In this document: positions 10,587 through 23,059 of the stretch, piece by piece
Numbering within the stretch: position 1 is the stretch's first letter
Layout of the letters: every line of letters begins with the position of its first letter
Assembly (NCBI GenBank): GCA_037951105.1
Contig: JBAMJV010003008.1
Coordinates: 26,001-90,000, forward strand
Length of the DNA stretch: 64,000 bases
Reading direction: 5' to 3'
DNA from: Echinarachnius parma
Taxonomy: Eukaryota > Echinodermata > Echinoidea > Clypeasteroida > Echinarachniidae
The notes under the pieces: model-generated
What the model saw: the letters and a program-made list of their open reading frames with translations, nothing else
Databases searched by the model: none
What the model was told of the DNA's origin: nothing
Program-made: the position numbers and the translations under genes

Positions 10587-11201
10587 CCCAGATAACAATG
10601 CGACGTTGGCGGAACGTAGTCTATAGTCGGCACCGTCGCGGTTGGAAAAACAACGTTTAGCCAACGTCGGCCTACGGTAAATTCACAACCATATTTTTGC
10701 AGTCGGCGAGCTGACGTTAAAACAACGTTAAGCCGACGTTGGATGTTGACTGTTGGCAAACTGGTCGGCAAATGTACGTTGAAACAACGTTGGGTGATAG
10801 TTAGACGAACAATCATATTTATATGGTCAAAAAGCAAACGTTGGGCCAACGTTTCGCCTACTACGTTGGATATTGGTTGGCTAGTTGACGTCGTACTAAC
10901 GTTTGACAAACAACTGCATTACGACGGTAGGCAAGCCAACGTAGGGCCAACATTCACTTATATAGTCGTATGAACGTTGGGGTTTAGTCGGCTCAATGTT
11001 GGCTTGACGTCAGAAATAGCAAAATAAAAGGTTGGGCAAACGTTGGCGCAACATTGGCAAATTGATGTTGGCTTATGGGGGTTGGGCCGACGAGGGCCCA
11101 GCGGCAAGAATGACGTGGGCAAAACGTCACGTTTTGACGTTGGCCCAACATGACCGCCTACATTGGGCCAACGATGGGCCAACGTAGCATTGTTATCTGG
11201 G
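10587..11201. mobile_element. CCCAGATAAC MITE rich in CAACGTTGG, copy 1
   Basis: 615 bases, with inverted ends CCCAGATAACAATG. The interior is a dense mix of GTTGG and CCAAC boxes around AACGTT. A second copy lies at 22441-23053. The outer flanks share TA. The 112- and 101-codon frames are repeat artefacts. Confidence 0.85.
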
Positions 11202-12514
11202 TAGTAGACTAGGCTACTACATCTACTAGATAGTACTAGAAAAAGATAAGTAAGTAAGTACAAAATATTAATAGTATTAACTTGAACTGCTAGTTCTGGC
11301 CAATTAACGAGTTAACACATCTATTCTAAATTTCTATGATCTACATGTTACTAGCTTGAGTTTGACATATTATATTAATTATTATGACTTACAGTTACAT
11401 AGAAAAGGATGGACACAGCACAGGACAGGTCCATGTCAGAGGCTACATCTATTTTCAGCAAGCTGGTGATGGTATTTAACTATGATTGAAGTCTGTGTAA
11501 AATAAAAATCCACTTGGTCTTGGAGAAGTACATGCCGAATTGAAGCGAAGGCGAAGCGAAGTCTATATATAGCTATTACGTTGTTTGTTTATGTTATTTT
11601 GGCGTACGTGTAATTACCATATGACCTAATTAATTACCATAAATTAGACTCAAGATCAGACTCGTATTGGTTGTTTATTGATCTTAATAATTAATGTATC
11701 CCCAATAAATGTATCACTATTGGCTTACAAAAATAATAACCCTTCAAGAAGACGGTAAATCTAGGTACTTTATAGACCGTGTGTTATCGATATTTGCAAA
11801 CACAAGTATTCAATCATATTCTAAATTAAGATCGAACTAGCCTACGTTATGATTAATTCATTGATTTGACGTTCACACTAAATCATTGGCGGCGGGGGAA
11901 GAGGGGGGGGGGGGTGGTGGCGGTCACTTGACAAATGAACGAGGGTCAATTTGATTACATTATTAATGATACATTTTAAAAATATACCACAATCTACTAC
12001 TTTAGAACTATACTACTTCTTCTTCTACTACTAGTACTCTATTATAGTACTAATGGAAAGAAAAAAATCTAAATTTTCCGTTATTTTTTGTGTCTAGACT
12101 CTAGCATTACTTTGTTTAATTGCCTAATTGTTTTTTCTTTATCTTGTACGGTACGTTGGTTTATTTTTAGTTGGATCGTCAACCCAAGCTGACTATCTCA
12201 AAACCGTCTTCGAATTAATTGGTTCATTAATCGTTCCATTAATTCTAATCAATTATGAATTCATCGTATACATACTTCTGCTCTAACACTGCACTAACAC
12301 CGAACTTGAAATCACCATTTCTTAAATCCCTAGGGGCTAGTGTTAGTGAATGGGAAATTTGTACGCAAATCCTTAACACCAGCCATCGGAAGTTGCACAA
12401 TTCCAGAGGTCAACTCCTAACACTGCAAGAGTTCAAGTTCGGTGTTTAGGCCGGTGTTAGTGTTTATTAAACACTAACACCAGCGTTAAACACCGAACTT
12501 GAAATCACTCAATG

Positions 12515-15500
12515 TATTTCAAGTATGTTTCCGTTTAATCATTTTCTTAGTGACAATGATTTTTATTGGAATGTATTTAGTTTTTTTCAATTGAATCAAA
12601 ACACTAATGTCGAAAAACTCCAAAATTTGAAAATAAATTAATTTGTTATGAACAAAGAACTCATTTTTAGTGAAACACCATTTTTGGATAATGATTATGA
12701 TGTTTCTCAACTCAAGTGCAATTATATGTTTTGTGAAGATTTTGGAGAGAAATATAGCTTATGTTCACCAAGTTTGTCTTTAATATATGTAAATGCAAGA
12801 AGTTTAAAAAAGAATTTTGATGAATTTCAGTTATTACTCAGTTCAATGAAATTCGATTTTGATGTTATTGCGGTTTCTAAAACATGGTTTCATCCAAATC
12901 TTGACCTTAATATATATTCTATGCAGGGCTATTCCTTGGTACAATTATGTAGAGACAATAAAAAATGGTGGAGGAGTTGCTATTTATGTTAAGAACAATA
13001 TCCAGTATAAAATACGCAATGATTTGACATGCATTACACCTGAATATGAAATTGTATCAATTGAAACAAATGATCATTACAAAAAAAACATTGTTATTAC
13101 CTGTATTTATCGCTTACCAAATTCTGATATACCATGTTTTATAGAAAAGATGAACTCTGTTTTAGAATTATTGGATAGTGAAAGAAAAGAAATATACATT
13201 ATGGGCGGCTTCGATATTGATTTATTAAATTGTGCTTCTCATGATAAAACAAATGATTTTTTAGAACAAAATGTTTTCATTGTATATGCTTCCACTTATT
13301 TCGAAACCTACTCGAGTATCTATACAAACTGCAACACTTATTTATAAAGATTTTACAAATATTATAAATGATAATGTACATTCAGGTTTGATATACTCGG
13401 ACTTTTTCCATTGTATTTTTCCAGTGTATTGTATCCACGTGTGTAATGATAATAAAGCTAATCAGTATAGTCATCGTCGTAAATCTAGAAGTATGAAGAA
13501 AAGAACAATTACAAAAGACGGTATATTTAGATATAAGAATGAGTTGAAAAAAATTGATTGGTCAAACATGTATAATGTTGATAATGTGAACTATTGTTAA
13601 AATAAATTTATATGTAAATTCTCATCATTGAACGATGAATACTTTCCATTATTACCCACTTTTGAAAAGAAAAATAATGTACATTTAAGCAACCATGGAT
13701 GAGTAAATGACTTCACAAAAATCATATCAACAGTTTTTGAAACAACAAACTGATAATAATAGAACTAAGTACACTACCTTTAACAATAAATTAACTTCTT
13801 TATTACGAACAGCTAGGAAACAGTACTATTATGAAATGGTTTCTAAGTATAAACATGATTGCAAGAAAACATGGTCACAAGTTAATGTATTATTGGGTAA
13901 AAACAAGAAAAAAAGACTTGCCGTGTAATATGTATTTTGAAAATTTTAGCTACAATAATAGAAAAGAGATTGTTGAATGTTTTAATTCATACTTTGTTAA
14001 TGTAGGGATAAATATATCTGGTGGTATACCTGCTGTAGATACTTAATCTAATGATTTTTTAAAAGAACATAATGAATTTACTTTGTTTTTAAAACCTACT
14101 ACAGTATTTGAAATAATTGAACTTAGTAAAACATTGAAACCACATAAAGCAAGTGGCCCAGATGATGTATTTCCTAGAGTAGTAAAAGAATGTATACACT
14201 TTATTGTTGATCCATTATGTGATATTCTTAATAAGTCTATTTCTGCTGGAGTATACACTGACAGTTTGAAACTAGCCAAAATTATACCCATTGATAAGAG
14301 AAATTAAAAAGAAAATATACAGAATTATAGACCGATCGCTCTTTTATCGATTTTTTCAAAATTATTTGAACAAATCCTGCATAAAAGAATTTATGATTTT
14401 TTTGTGAAAATAGTTTATTGATTAATGGGCAATTTGGATTTAGGAAGAATTATTCTACTTGTTTGGGAGCATTTCATTTAACAGATTATGTCATCAAGAA
14501 TATGGATAAAGGTAATTATTCGTTGGGTGTGTTTGTGGATCTTTCAAAAGCGTACGACACCACTGACCACCACATACTGCTCAGAAAAATAAATTATTAC
14601 GGTAATCGCGGCCTTGCATTGAAATTAATTGAGAACTATCTGAGTAATAGAAAGCAGTATGTGGTGGTTGACGGTGTCTGTTTGACTAAAATAGATGTAA
14701 CATGTGGTGTTCCACAAGGATCAGTTCTAGGGCCCCTTTTGTTTCTAATCTATATAAATGATATCAAACAATCTTCAAATGTACTAAATTGTACACTCTT
14801 TGCAGATGACACAGTTGTTTCATCACACAGAAGTATATTTACCCTAGTTGATATTATGAACAATGAATTAGTAAAATTGGATCATTGGTTTAAATGTAAT
14901 AAATTATTTCTCAACTATGATAAAACAATTTATGTAATATTTCATTCTCGAAAACGAAAGATCCCTAGTAATTTATTGCCTATACAAATTAATGTAACTA
15001 TTATAAAACGTAAAGAATGTGTACAGTTTCTCGGTATTATAATTGATGAATCACTAAAATGGAAGTCTCATATTGATTATATTTCGTTAAAATTATCTCG
15101 AAGTATTGGAGTACTGTCAAAATTTAAACATGTTTTACCATCAAATATTGTGTTAATGTTGTATAATAGTATAATTGTTCCACATATTAATTATTGTAAT
15201 ATTATTTGGGGAAATACTTATACATCATATATGGATAAGATATATTTGTTACAGAAACGGGCCGTACGAATTATTACTAAATCTGATTATCGGGCCCCGG
15301 CCATCACGTCCACTTTTTGTTAAAACACACATACTCCAAATGTATGAATTGATTCAATTTAATAATCGCATATTTATGTTTCAATTTCAAAATCGCCTTT
15401 TACCAGTAATTCCTAATATAAACTTTGTCATCAATAGTGATATTCATTCGTATATAGGCCTACTCGTCAGAATAGTGATTTACATTAAAGTTCGCACGAC

Positions 15501-15900
15501 AAATGCACAAAATCATTTCTATGTATATAAATGGCATTATTGAATGGAACTATTTGAGTAATGATATTAAGGAAAGTTCAACTCTATCTAGATTTAAAGT
15601 ACGATGTACACAATTATTATTTAATGATTTATGTAAAAAAAAAGGTTTAAGCAGAGGAGGATATTTTGGATGTCTGTGTGTAAGTGCATGTGTGTGCGTG
15701 CATGTGTGTTTTTATCATGTTATTTTAAAGCATTTACATTGTATAAATTATGTGCAGTTTGTTTACCTGTTAAGGCCCCATCACAAGCATTCTGCTTCTA
15801 TAAGGGTGACCTTACCATATTATGTTAATTATGATGTATACTCATTTGGATATGTACATGTATATTCATTTTATGGTTGAATAAACGAAATTTAATTAAA
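12515..15900 (+). mobile_element. Decayed non-LTR retrotransposon (LINE A), Jockey/CR1-like
   Basis: Pieces of an AP-endonuclease domain (VNARSLKKNF, then SKTWFHPN, ~12783-13010) are followed by a linker, then a reverse transcriptase from ~14083. The RT shows SGPDDVFPRV, VFVDLSKAYD, GVPQGSVLGPLL and the catalytic LFADD at ~14800. Frameshifts (~12960, ~13918) and stops (~13346, ~13600, ~14307) break it, so it is dead. LINE B at ~30699 is its paralog at the same place in unit 2, so the insertion predates the tandem duplication. The RT type resembles Jockey/CR1/L2 elements; the clade is not resolved. Confidence 0.85.
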
Positions 15901-16289
15901 ATTTAATTGAAATAGTTATAATGTTAAATCAAGTCAAATAAATCGAATACATTTAGAATTCAGAATTTAGATTCAATCAGTCCTTTTCTTGAATCTATTT
16001 TCAATCATTTTCCAACCATTTATTTCCTGCTCCCAGCTCGAATTAATATTAATTACAACAAAGTTTTTTTTCTTCAAATTAGTTATCATTGCATAACTCG
16101 AGTGAGAGTAACTTGTAAAAACATGGCAACCTGTATCAGTTTCGCACACTCAGGAAATAAAAGTAATTATATTTATGATGCTGTTTACTGGCACAACTCT
16201 CTAAACTCTTAACGTGCCGGGGATTGTAATGCTCTATGGCATTTGTGTGTATTGTAACTCGCAAAAACGCGAGCTTGGCACGTTAGGAG
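15901..16289. other. AT-rich 3' flank of LINE A, no gene
   Basis: No coding signal was found. The sequence is shared with 34040-34317 and 36427-36540 of unit 2, where the 1.7-kb element and a tRNA-like segment interrupt it. Confidence 0.6.
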
Positions 16290-16633
16290 TTAAAGGGACT
16301 TAGTAACATTGTCCAAATCTTCAAAACTTACTTGAAATTATAGTGGTTCTCTTATACCATGTCATATTCACATTAACAATAAAAGCAAGGGACAGGTTTC
16401 GGTTTTTCAAATTTCCATTTCGTTCAAAAGATATTTACGATTGGAGTGTTCAGATATGAAATTATCTACGGGATAATTTGAGCCGCGTACATAGTGGGTG
16501 AATATCACTTCGCATTTTTGCCCATTTCTCGGCCAAAAAACATCTAATTAACATGATAATCTCACTAATACACATTTTATTAATCACTTATCACTTTTTA
16601 CTTGTCAACAAAGTTAAGTATACATCCCTTTAA
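16290..16633. mobile_element. TTAA-flanked MITE (TTAAAGGGA family), copy a
   Basis: TTAA at both ends, left end TTAAAGGGACTTAGTAACAT, right end with GTCAACAAAGTTAA. Related copies lie at 36541-36880 (paralogous), 40461-40849 (inverted) and 44635-44985. No coding capacity. Confidence 0.8.
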
Positions 16634-17540
16634 AGGGATCTAGAAATGATGTACATGTATTATGCACAAACTAACCGAGGGCTGGTACATGTGTATTTCT
16701 GTGAGCTGAGATAGTGGAGTACCTAAGCAAACAAATTGAAGGAATCATGGCACACTGGATAAAAGCGGGTTTTTTTTTTTCTAAGCAAAGCTTTGTCTTT
16801 ATATAAAAATTAAAAATGTGGTTGCTCCATCAAATTTGATGATGAGATCAAGTTCAAAATGGCGGCCATCTTGGATTTTGACTGAAAATCAGTGGCAATA
16901 TACGGTTTAACCCCGCCAAAATGTATACATAGGGTGCTTATAATGTTGTTTTTTTCTATGGTTTCTGATAGTATGTAACATCATAATATATAAACTTGAC
17001 CGGTAACCAAGTTAGCTTGCTGAATGAATGAAAGGCGTTACCGAGTACAGCTTATTAAAAGAAATTAAAGGCGTCCCAAAGTTAATATGAAAAAAAAATG
17101 AGAGACGTTACAAAGTTGAGCGACCTTGTTAAATAAATAACAGGCGTTAACAAGATTGCGTTCGCGAAATAGTTGTTTACCCTAAAACAGAGGCGTGCCG
17201 TTTGATTACAAAACGACTGCGATCGGCTTATTATAAGCTCATTAACCGTACAAACAATCAGAGATGAACGATTATCATCATTACTGTCTACTTTACATGA
17301 TAGTTCATGCAGATGCATGTGTAAGCTTCACACTGCTCATGACATCACAGCGTGTATGTAGGTGCGTTGCTACGATGGGGCCTAAGGGCACTAGCCCCCC
17401 CCCCCCCCCCCCAACAACAACAACAACAATAACACAAACAAAATAATAATTTTAAAAAATACACACACGACACACACGAACTATGTTGTTATATCTTTAA
17501 AGTCTTTAAAGATGCCCCCCTTCCGCCAAAAATATAAATT
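16634..17540. other. Unit-end spacer, no gene
   Basis: Colinear with 36881-38215 of unit 2, apart from the L2-like insertion there. It contains degenerate GGCGTTA(C/A)CAAG motifs (17035-17160), a poly-C tract (~17395-17412) and the GTTGCTACGATGGGGCC segment of the element seen complete at 38032-38352. I see no gene. Confidence 0.6.
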
Positions 17541-17552
17541 TAAAGTTGAAGC

Positions 17553-19259
17553 TTGTCAGGTACCGCCGTCCCCGTCCAGGAGAATATCTTTGCCAATCTA
17601 TCAGAAGTAACTGTACTTGAATTGCAAAGAACAGGAATTATGCAGGTTAGACCGGAACATTTTGATGGAATGACAAACTTGCGTACGCTAGATCTAGGGT
17701 ACAATCCAATATCTGTGTTGAATCCAAACAACTCACAATGGACCATCGACATACGCGTGCTGTATCTCGAATATACCAGAATAACAACAATTAACGACTA
17801 CACATTTCGCGGATTAAGAAATCTTACGGCATTGTACTTTAGTTCTTCTGTACATATTGCATATTTTATTCTTTATATTCCGAGTCTTAGTCAACTGGGA
17901 GTTTTTAGTTCTAAGATGGGTCTTGTAATATTGGACACCATGAATTTGAGGTTGTTGTATCTCTCTAGAAGCACCCTCGATTATATGCATATAGTACAAT
18001 CTCAGTTAATGGAAGTCATATATATAAATGAAACAGAAGTCCGGTGCAAATATTATAAGACTATGTTCACACCTCTTCATAAACTTGATCGCCTCATTTT
18101 GAATGACAATAAATACTGTTCAGATATTCCTACATTTTCAAATTTATCTAATTTGGAAATTCTTGAACTCCGGAAGAACAATATTGAATGGCTACATCAA
18201 GATAGCTTCCAGGGATTGGTGTCTTTGAGAACGCTAGACCTGCGAGAAAATCGATTAACTCGGATATCACCTTCAGTAACCAAGGAATTTGTGATGTTAA
18301 GATACTTCTATGCTGATTCTAATCTGCTCTCTTACCTCGAAAGCGATATATTTCGGTATACAACTAATTTAAAGTACATATCTTTGAGTGACAACCGTTT
18401 GGTGACACTGAACAGAAGTACGTTCGATCCGGTTCTCTCCTCGTTACATGCAATGGACATTTCGCGGAATATGTGGGTATGTGATTGTGAATTCAGCTGG
18501 TTGGTCACATCGATGAATGCAACTTTCGTAAATGATAATGATACAATATGTTCGTCTGCATCTCCAATAGAAGCTCTGAGAATGAAGCCGTTGACTCGGT
18601 TCCACCCGGAAGAAGTCTGCCGCCAAAGCATCGCCCTAGTTATTCTCATTTGTGCAGGAATATTAAGCATCGTGTTCATACTTGTGGTTGTTTATGCCAA
18701 TCGATGGTCACTGCGCTACAAAATGTTCCTGCTGAAACTTGCTGTCATCGGGTACGAAGAGAAACGAGACACTCGCGATCGGGAGGAATTCGAGTACAAT
18801 ATGAACATCATCTTCACGGAGGCAGACGCTATCTGGGCGACGGACGTGCTCCAACCAATGGTAGACGAGAGACTTCCGGACTTCGGAAGAATCGCGTTTG
18901 GTGATGATGCGCTGACACTTGGCATGCACTACCTGGACGCGGTCTATGACGTCATAGAGAATAGCTTTAAGACGGTCCTGATACTGAGCCGGGCCGCGGT
19001 CCAGGACCACAACTTCATGAACATTTTCCGCATCGCAGTGAACCACGTCACCGATACACAGACTGAAAACGTGGTTCTGGTCTTCCTTGAAGAAATTCCA
19101 GACCAAGAACTTCCACACCTGGTGAGGCTGTACCTCAGCGGTCATGGAGCCTACATCTATTGGGTTGAGGACGCGAGGGGGCAGGAATACGCCTGGAATA
19201 CATTTACCAAACACATGTCAATTAATCTGAAAGTCAACCATCTAATCCCTGTAGAATAA
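17553..19259 (+). CDS. 5'-truncated Toll-like receptor (copy T2), open frame without signal peptide
   Basis: 568 codons with the same architecture and the same 5' break as the copy at 70: LRRs, LRR-CT, membrane helix (~18630-18700) and TIR (~18795-19240). It starts at TTG after an in-frame TGA (17547-17549); the first ATG is at 17640. It keeps the normal final Glu codon and has no compensating indel, so it is less degraded than T1. The TIR keeps the FGDDALTLG loop. An open frame of 1.7 kb without a signal peptide suggests either a recent break or use as a spliced or intracellular LRR-TIR product. RNA evidence is needed to choose. Confidence 0.7.
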   Translation: MSGTAVPVQENIFANLSEVTVLELQRTGIMQVRPEHFDGMTNLRTLDLGYNPISVLNPNNSQWTIDIRVLYLEYTRITTINDYTFRGLRNLTALYFSSSVHIAYFILYIPSLSQLGVFSSKMGLVILDTMNLRLLYLSRSTLDYMHIVQSQLMEVIYINETEVRCKYYKTMFTPLHKLDRLILNDNKYCSDIPTFSNLSNLEILELRKNNIEWLHQDSFQGLVSLRTLDLRENRLTRISPSVTKEFVMLRYFYADSNLLSYLESDIFRYTTNLKYISLSDNRLVTLNRSTFDPVLSSLHAMDISRNMWVCDCEFSWLVTSMNATFVNDNDTICSSASPIEALRMKPLTRFHPEEVCRQSIALVILICAGILSIVFILVVVYANRWSLRYKMFLLKLAVIGYEEKRDTRDREEFEYNMNIIFTEADAIWATDVLQPMVDERLPDFGRIAFGDDALTLGMHYLDAVYDVIENSFKTVLILSRAAVQDHNFMNIFRIAVNHVTDTQTENVVLVFLEEIPDQELPHLVRLYLSGHGAYIYWVEDARGQEYAWNTFTKHMSINLKVNHLIPVE

Positions 19260-19586
19260 GATTCGAAGAGTGTATAAGAATGTAACTATATAGAGAAACC
19301 ATGCAACAACTTGTGTGAAGAAACAATCGCCATACAAACACCTGGTATATAACATAAACTCGTGTATTAATGTTACAGTGATTTGAAACAATAAGGACCA
19401 TGGTTAGGATATTTTGTTATGTTGTCAGCAAATATTTTCAGCTGAGCGTATAATATTAAGTGGCAAAGTGTGCTAATTATATTTCATGCAATTTTTTCTG
19501 ACGTTTGACAATGGCATAAATAATAACAGCTATGTAAGCCATGTGTAAATAATATGTTGAAACAAATTTGTGTATTTCAGGGACTA

Positions 19587-19592
19587 AATAAA
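19587..19592 (+). terminator. Candidate polyadenylation signal of T2
   Basis: AATAAA in the 3' flank, conserved with 2140-2145 in unit 1. The 6.7-kb insertion begins only 16 bases further on. Confidence 0.35.
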
Positions 19593-21649
19593 GCAATGCA
19601 TGCCTATTAGTCTGTGGGCCAGAGGGGTCTACCGGTGACCCCCCCTCTGATCCTCCGACTTGGGTGTCATTTTGTCCATTGACATGTCCAGTGTTAGAAA
19701 CAAAATGTTAACAAGAAAAAAACTCATTTATACTATGTTTTTTTACTACTTTTTTGGAGGTATGTAAAAACAGCACTTTTTCATTTTTTGCTGCATTTCT
19801 TAGGGTTGGTGAAAATTGAGATTGTGTTAAGTGCTCTCATTTCATAATGGCTAAGTCTTTATCAACTAAACTTTGCAGATACATTTGTTTACATAACCAT
19901 AAGACACAGAAAAAGTTTCATGGTCAAAGTTGATTGGCTTCATATAATTATGACGTCATCAAATTTGCATATGAAAAATCACGGGAATTTCCGTAAACAA
20001 AACGGTAAAAAAAACAATGTTAATTAGTACAGTTTATTATTTTCACCATGAGAATGATGATAATGAGCTTTAACTTATGATGTCTATTTCTGAAAGTATA
20101 TTCAAATCAGAAATGCTATTATCCTTTGAATATAATGTACAAAAAGGTCATATTTTTATTACGTAATCACCATGCGTCATATATGCAATTGTAAGGCATA
20201 TGATGGCCATGTTGTCTAGGGCGCAAGTGGGTACATATTGCTCCCTCTTTAATTTCTTTATTTAAGGACCAATCACTCTATTATTTAGCACATATGTAGA
20301 ACTAGTATGGCTCTTCAGTTTACAATAAGTAGAATCTCAAAAGGTCATCATATGAGGGCGCTATTTACTAAAATTTGATAAAAACATAAAAAATCCCATA
20401 GATTCCAATATAATGACGCTTTTTTCACTATTTGTCTGATTTGTATAGACAACTTGATATTTCGTTCACATTATTATGCAAATTCTCTTTTCCTAGGATG
20501 ACATTAAAGACTGTTATGTTGTATTTTTATACGTTTTAGGGCATAAATTAAGCATAACTCCATCTAAATGTTACCTTAAAAATTGAAGTAGGGAATACAG
20601 CTGCGCTATATACTTACAAACTATTTCGATTATAGTATTTATTTAATCCTAAATCTATGATGCTGGTCCTGAGTGAGATTTCCGATATCATATTTATTAC
20701 GATATCAAATAAAGACAAAATGTCTGAGGACATCTTGCCAGAAACTCGTTTTTCAATATTTTGTATTATTATTTTTGGAATAATTTGTTTTCAGAGAAGA
20801 GAAAAAATGAATAAGTCTCATTGACAGTTCATTATTTGATCCCTCCTCATTATGAGTTATTGTCTCAAACTGATGTTGCCAACTCGATTTTCTTACATTA
20901 GTTTGTAAGTTTATACTTTCAAGGACATGTATGTATACTATTTTATATTTTGTAGGGGCTAATTAAGGCAAAAACTCTGGATGTGACCTTGAAAGCGAAT
21001 TAAGAAATACATTGCGATACATATTATAATGTTTTTACGTACAAGTCCTGTTAATCTATTTACGAATATCAAATAAAAACATAACAAACACAAAATGGCT
21101 ATTATACATCTAGTCATATTTAAAAAGAAAAAAATTGTTTGCTTGGACCATCCTTTTTGTCAGAAAAGGGAACAGCATACTACGTCTCATTAACAAAGGT
21201 GAACATGTCTTTAAATAAAAAAGTTCACATTTGATCAAAAGGGAACTTCATGTTTATAAGTTTGGAGTTACCAGGGAAACAGAGTTTACCAAACTTATAG
21301 GCCGGGAAGTCTGTGTGTACAGAATTGTTTGTATCTTCTGCAACTCTTTTTCTGAAATAAAGATGAAGCATACTATTCATATTAATATTCATCATGCAGG
21401 ATTTTACATCAGATTTTTTTAGAGCAATTAAGTGGATACATTCCATTAGTCATTGACACATGGGAGTCGTAAAGATAAAGTTGTAGCCGATCAATATAAT
21501 TTGGCCTTCCTCAGAGTCCTAAATGATCTGGAAGCATCACGACCTAACAAGCCACTATATGGCAACATTGTTGATATCGATTCACTGTTTCATCCACTAT
21601 GTGGGAAACGATGGCAGAGCAAACACACTTTACACGAAGGATAAACGGT

Positions 21650-21860
21650 TACAGTCCGTTATTCCGAAGGTTCGTTATTGCGAAGGTTCAGTTATTCCGA
21701 ACGTTCGTTATTCGTTCGCTATTCCTAAAACGAAATCAGGTTCGTTATTCTGAAGGTTTGTTTATCCGAGAAAAAAAAACTCGGGTTCGTTATTCTGAAG
21801 GTTCATTAGTCCGAAAATAAAATAGGGCTCGTTAATCCGAAAATTAAATCGGGTTTGTTA
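21650..21860. repeat. Degenerate GGTTCGTTATTCCGAA repeats
   Basis: About eight imperfect copies of a GGTTCGTTATTCCGAA-like unit, 20-45 bases apart, inside the 6.7-kb element. Coding content is absent and the origin is unknown. Confidence 0.7.
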
Positions 21861-22440
21861 TAATACTATAATTTGAGATTTGTTTATTTAATTCACAGCA
21901 TGCATCATGCATACCCCTCCCCTTTCCCTCCCCTGGCCAGAACAATCAAACATTTAAGTTTATTTTATCTCTTTATCATGTTTATATGAAATCATAGCAT
22001 TATAACAAACCCAAATTGGCCTCTGTCAGATCTTGGATTGTGCACATTCCATGTACCAGATCACAACTAAGCAGGTGGTCCATGATCTGAGGGGCCTGAC
22101 CCCACTCGCATTCTGTTGCACCTTCGATATATCCCCAGTTCAACATGTTGGCTTGCATCTTCCCACACCTGCCAAAGCCTATTAAGGCAACGCAAAGTCA
22201 CCCAGGGTTGGTTAAATCCTGCTGACCGTTTCTCTGATGGAACCATTTTAAAAAGCATACGCTACTGGCATGTCCTAGAGCTCATCCTCTTTTTCCATAG
22301 TTTTAGCCTTCTTGAACATGTTGAAGACACGCTGTACATGTAGTCCAGGGCTTCAACGTATCATGAAATGAAGCTTTTCTGTAACTTAAAGCGCAGAGGA
22401 CGCATTGGGTGGTCATGGAGTGGGTGTTCTTCGTTCTCTC

Positions 22441-23053
22441 CCAGATAACAATGCGACGTTGGCGGAACGTAGTCTATAGTCGGCACCGTCGCGGTTGGAA
22501 AAACAACGTTTAGCCAACGTTGGCCTACGGTAAATTCACAACCATATTTTTGCAGTCGGCGAGCTGACGTTAAAACAACGTTAAGCCGACGTTGGCTGTT
22601 GACTGTTGGCAAACTGGTCGGCAAATGTACGTTGAAACAACGTTGGGTGATAGTCAGACGAGCAATCATATTTATATGGTCGAAAAGCAAACGTTGGGCC
22701 AACGTTTCGCCTACTACGTTGGATATTGGTTGGCTAGTTGACGTCGTACTAACGTTTGACAAACAACCGCATTACGACGGTAGGCAAGCCAACGTAGGGC
22801 CAACGTTCACTTATATAGTCGTATGAACGTTGGGGTTTAGTCGGCTCAATGTTGGCTTGACGTCAGAAATAGCAAAATAAAAGGTTGGGCAAACGTTGGC
22901 GCAACATTGGCAATTGACGTTGGCTTATGGGGGTTGGGCCGACGAGGGCCCAGCGGCAAGAATGACGTGGGCAAAACGTCACGTTTTGACGTTGGCCCAA
23001 CATGACCGCCTACATTGGGCCAACGATGGGCCAACGTAGCATTGTTATCTGGG
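22441..23053. mobile_element. CCCAGATAAC MITE rich in CAACGTTGG, copy 2
   Basis: Nearly identical to 10587-11201 (613 versus 615 bases) with the same inverted ends. The flanks share CT. It lies inside the 6.7-kb element, so it moved after that element was formed or travelled within it. Confidence 0.85.
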
Positions 23054-23059
23054 CTGTTT

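Larger units (their letters stand above)
8699..12509. mobile_element. 3.8-kb terminal-inverted-repeat element with nested MITEs
   Basis: It begins AGTGATTTCAAGTTCGGTGT and ends with the exact inverse. It is flanked by CAATG at 8694-8698 and 12510-12514, a 5-base target duplication. Unit 2 at ~30694 has the single CAATG and is otherwise continuous, so the empty site is present in this window. Extra copies of the terminal motif lie near the right end (12297-12317, 12430-12460). No transposase was recognised. It hosts two other elements (9894-10232, 10587-11201) and simple repeats, and may be a dead or non-autonomous element. Confidence 0.85.

Noticed and set aside
10571-10909. 112-codon frame and neighbours in the CAACGTTGG MITE
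   Set aside because: The peptide follows the GTTGG/CCAAC repeat boxes and lies inside an element with inverted ends; the same frame recurs in copy 2.
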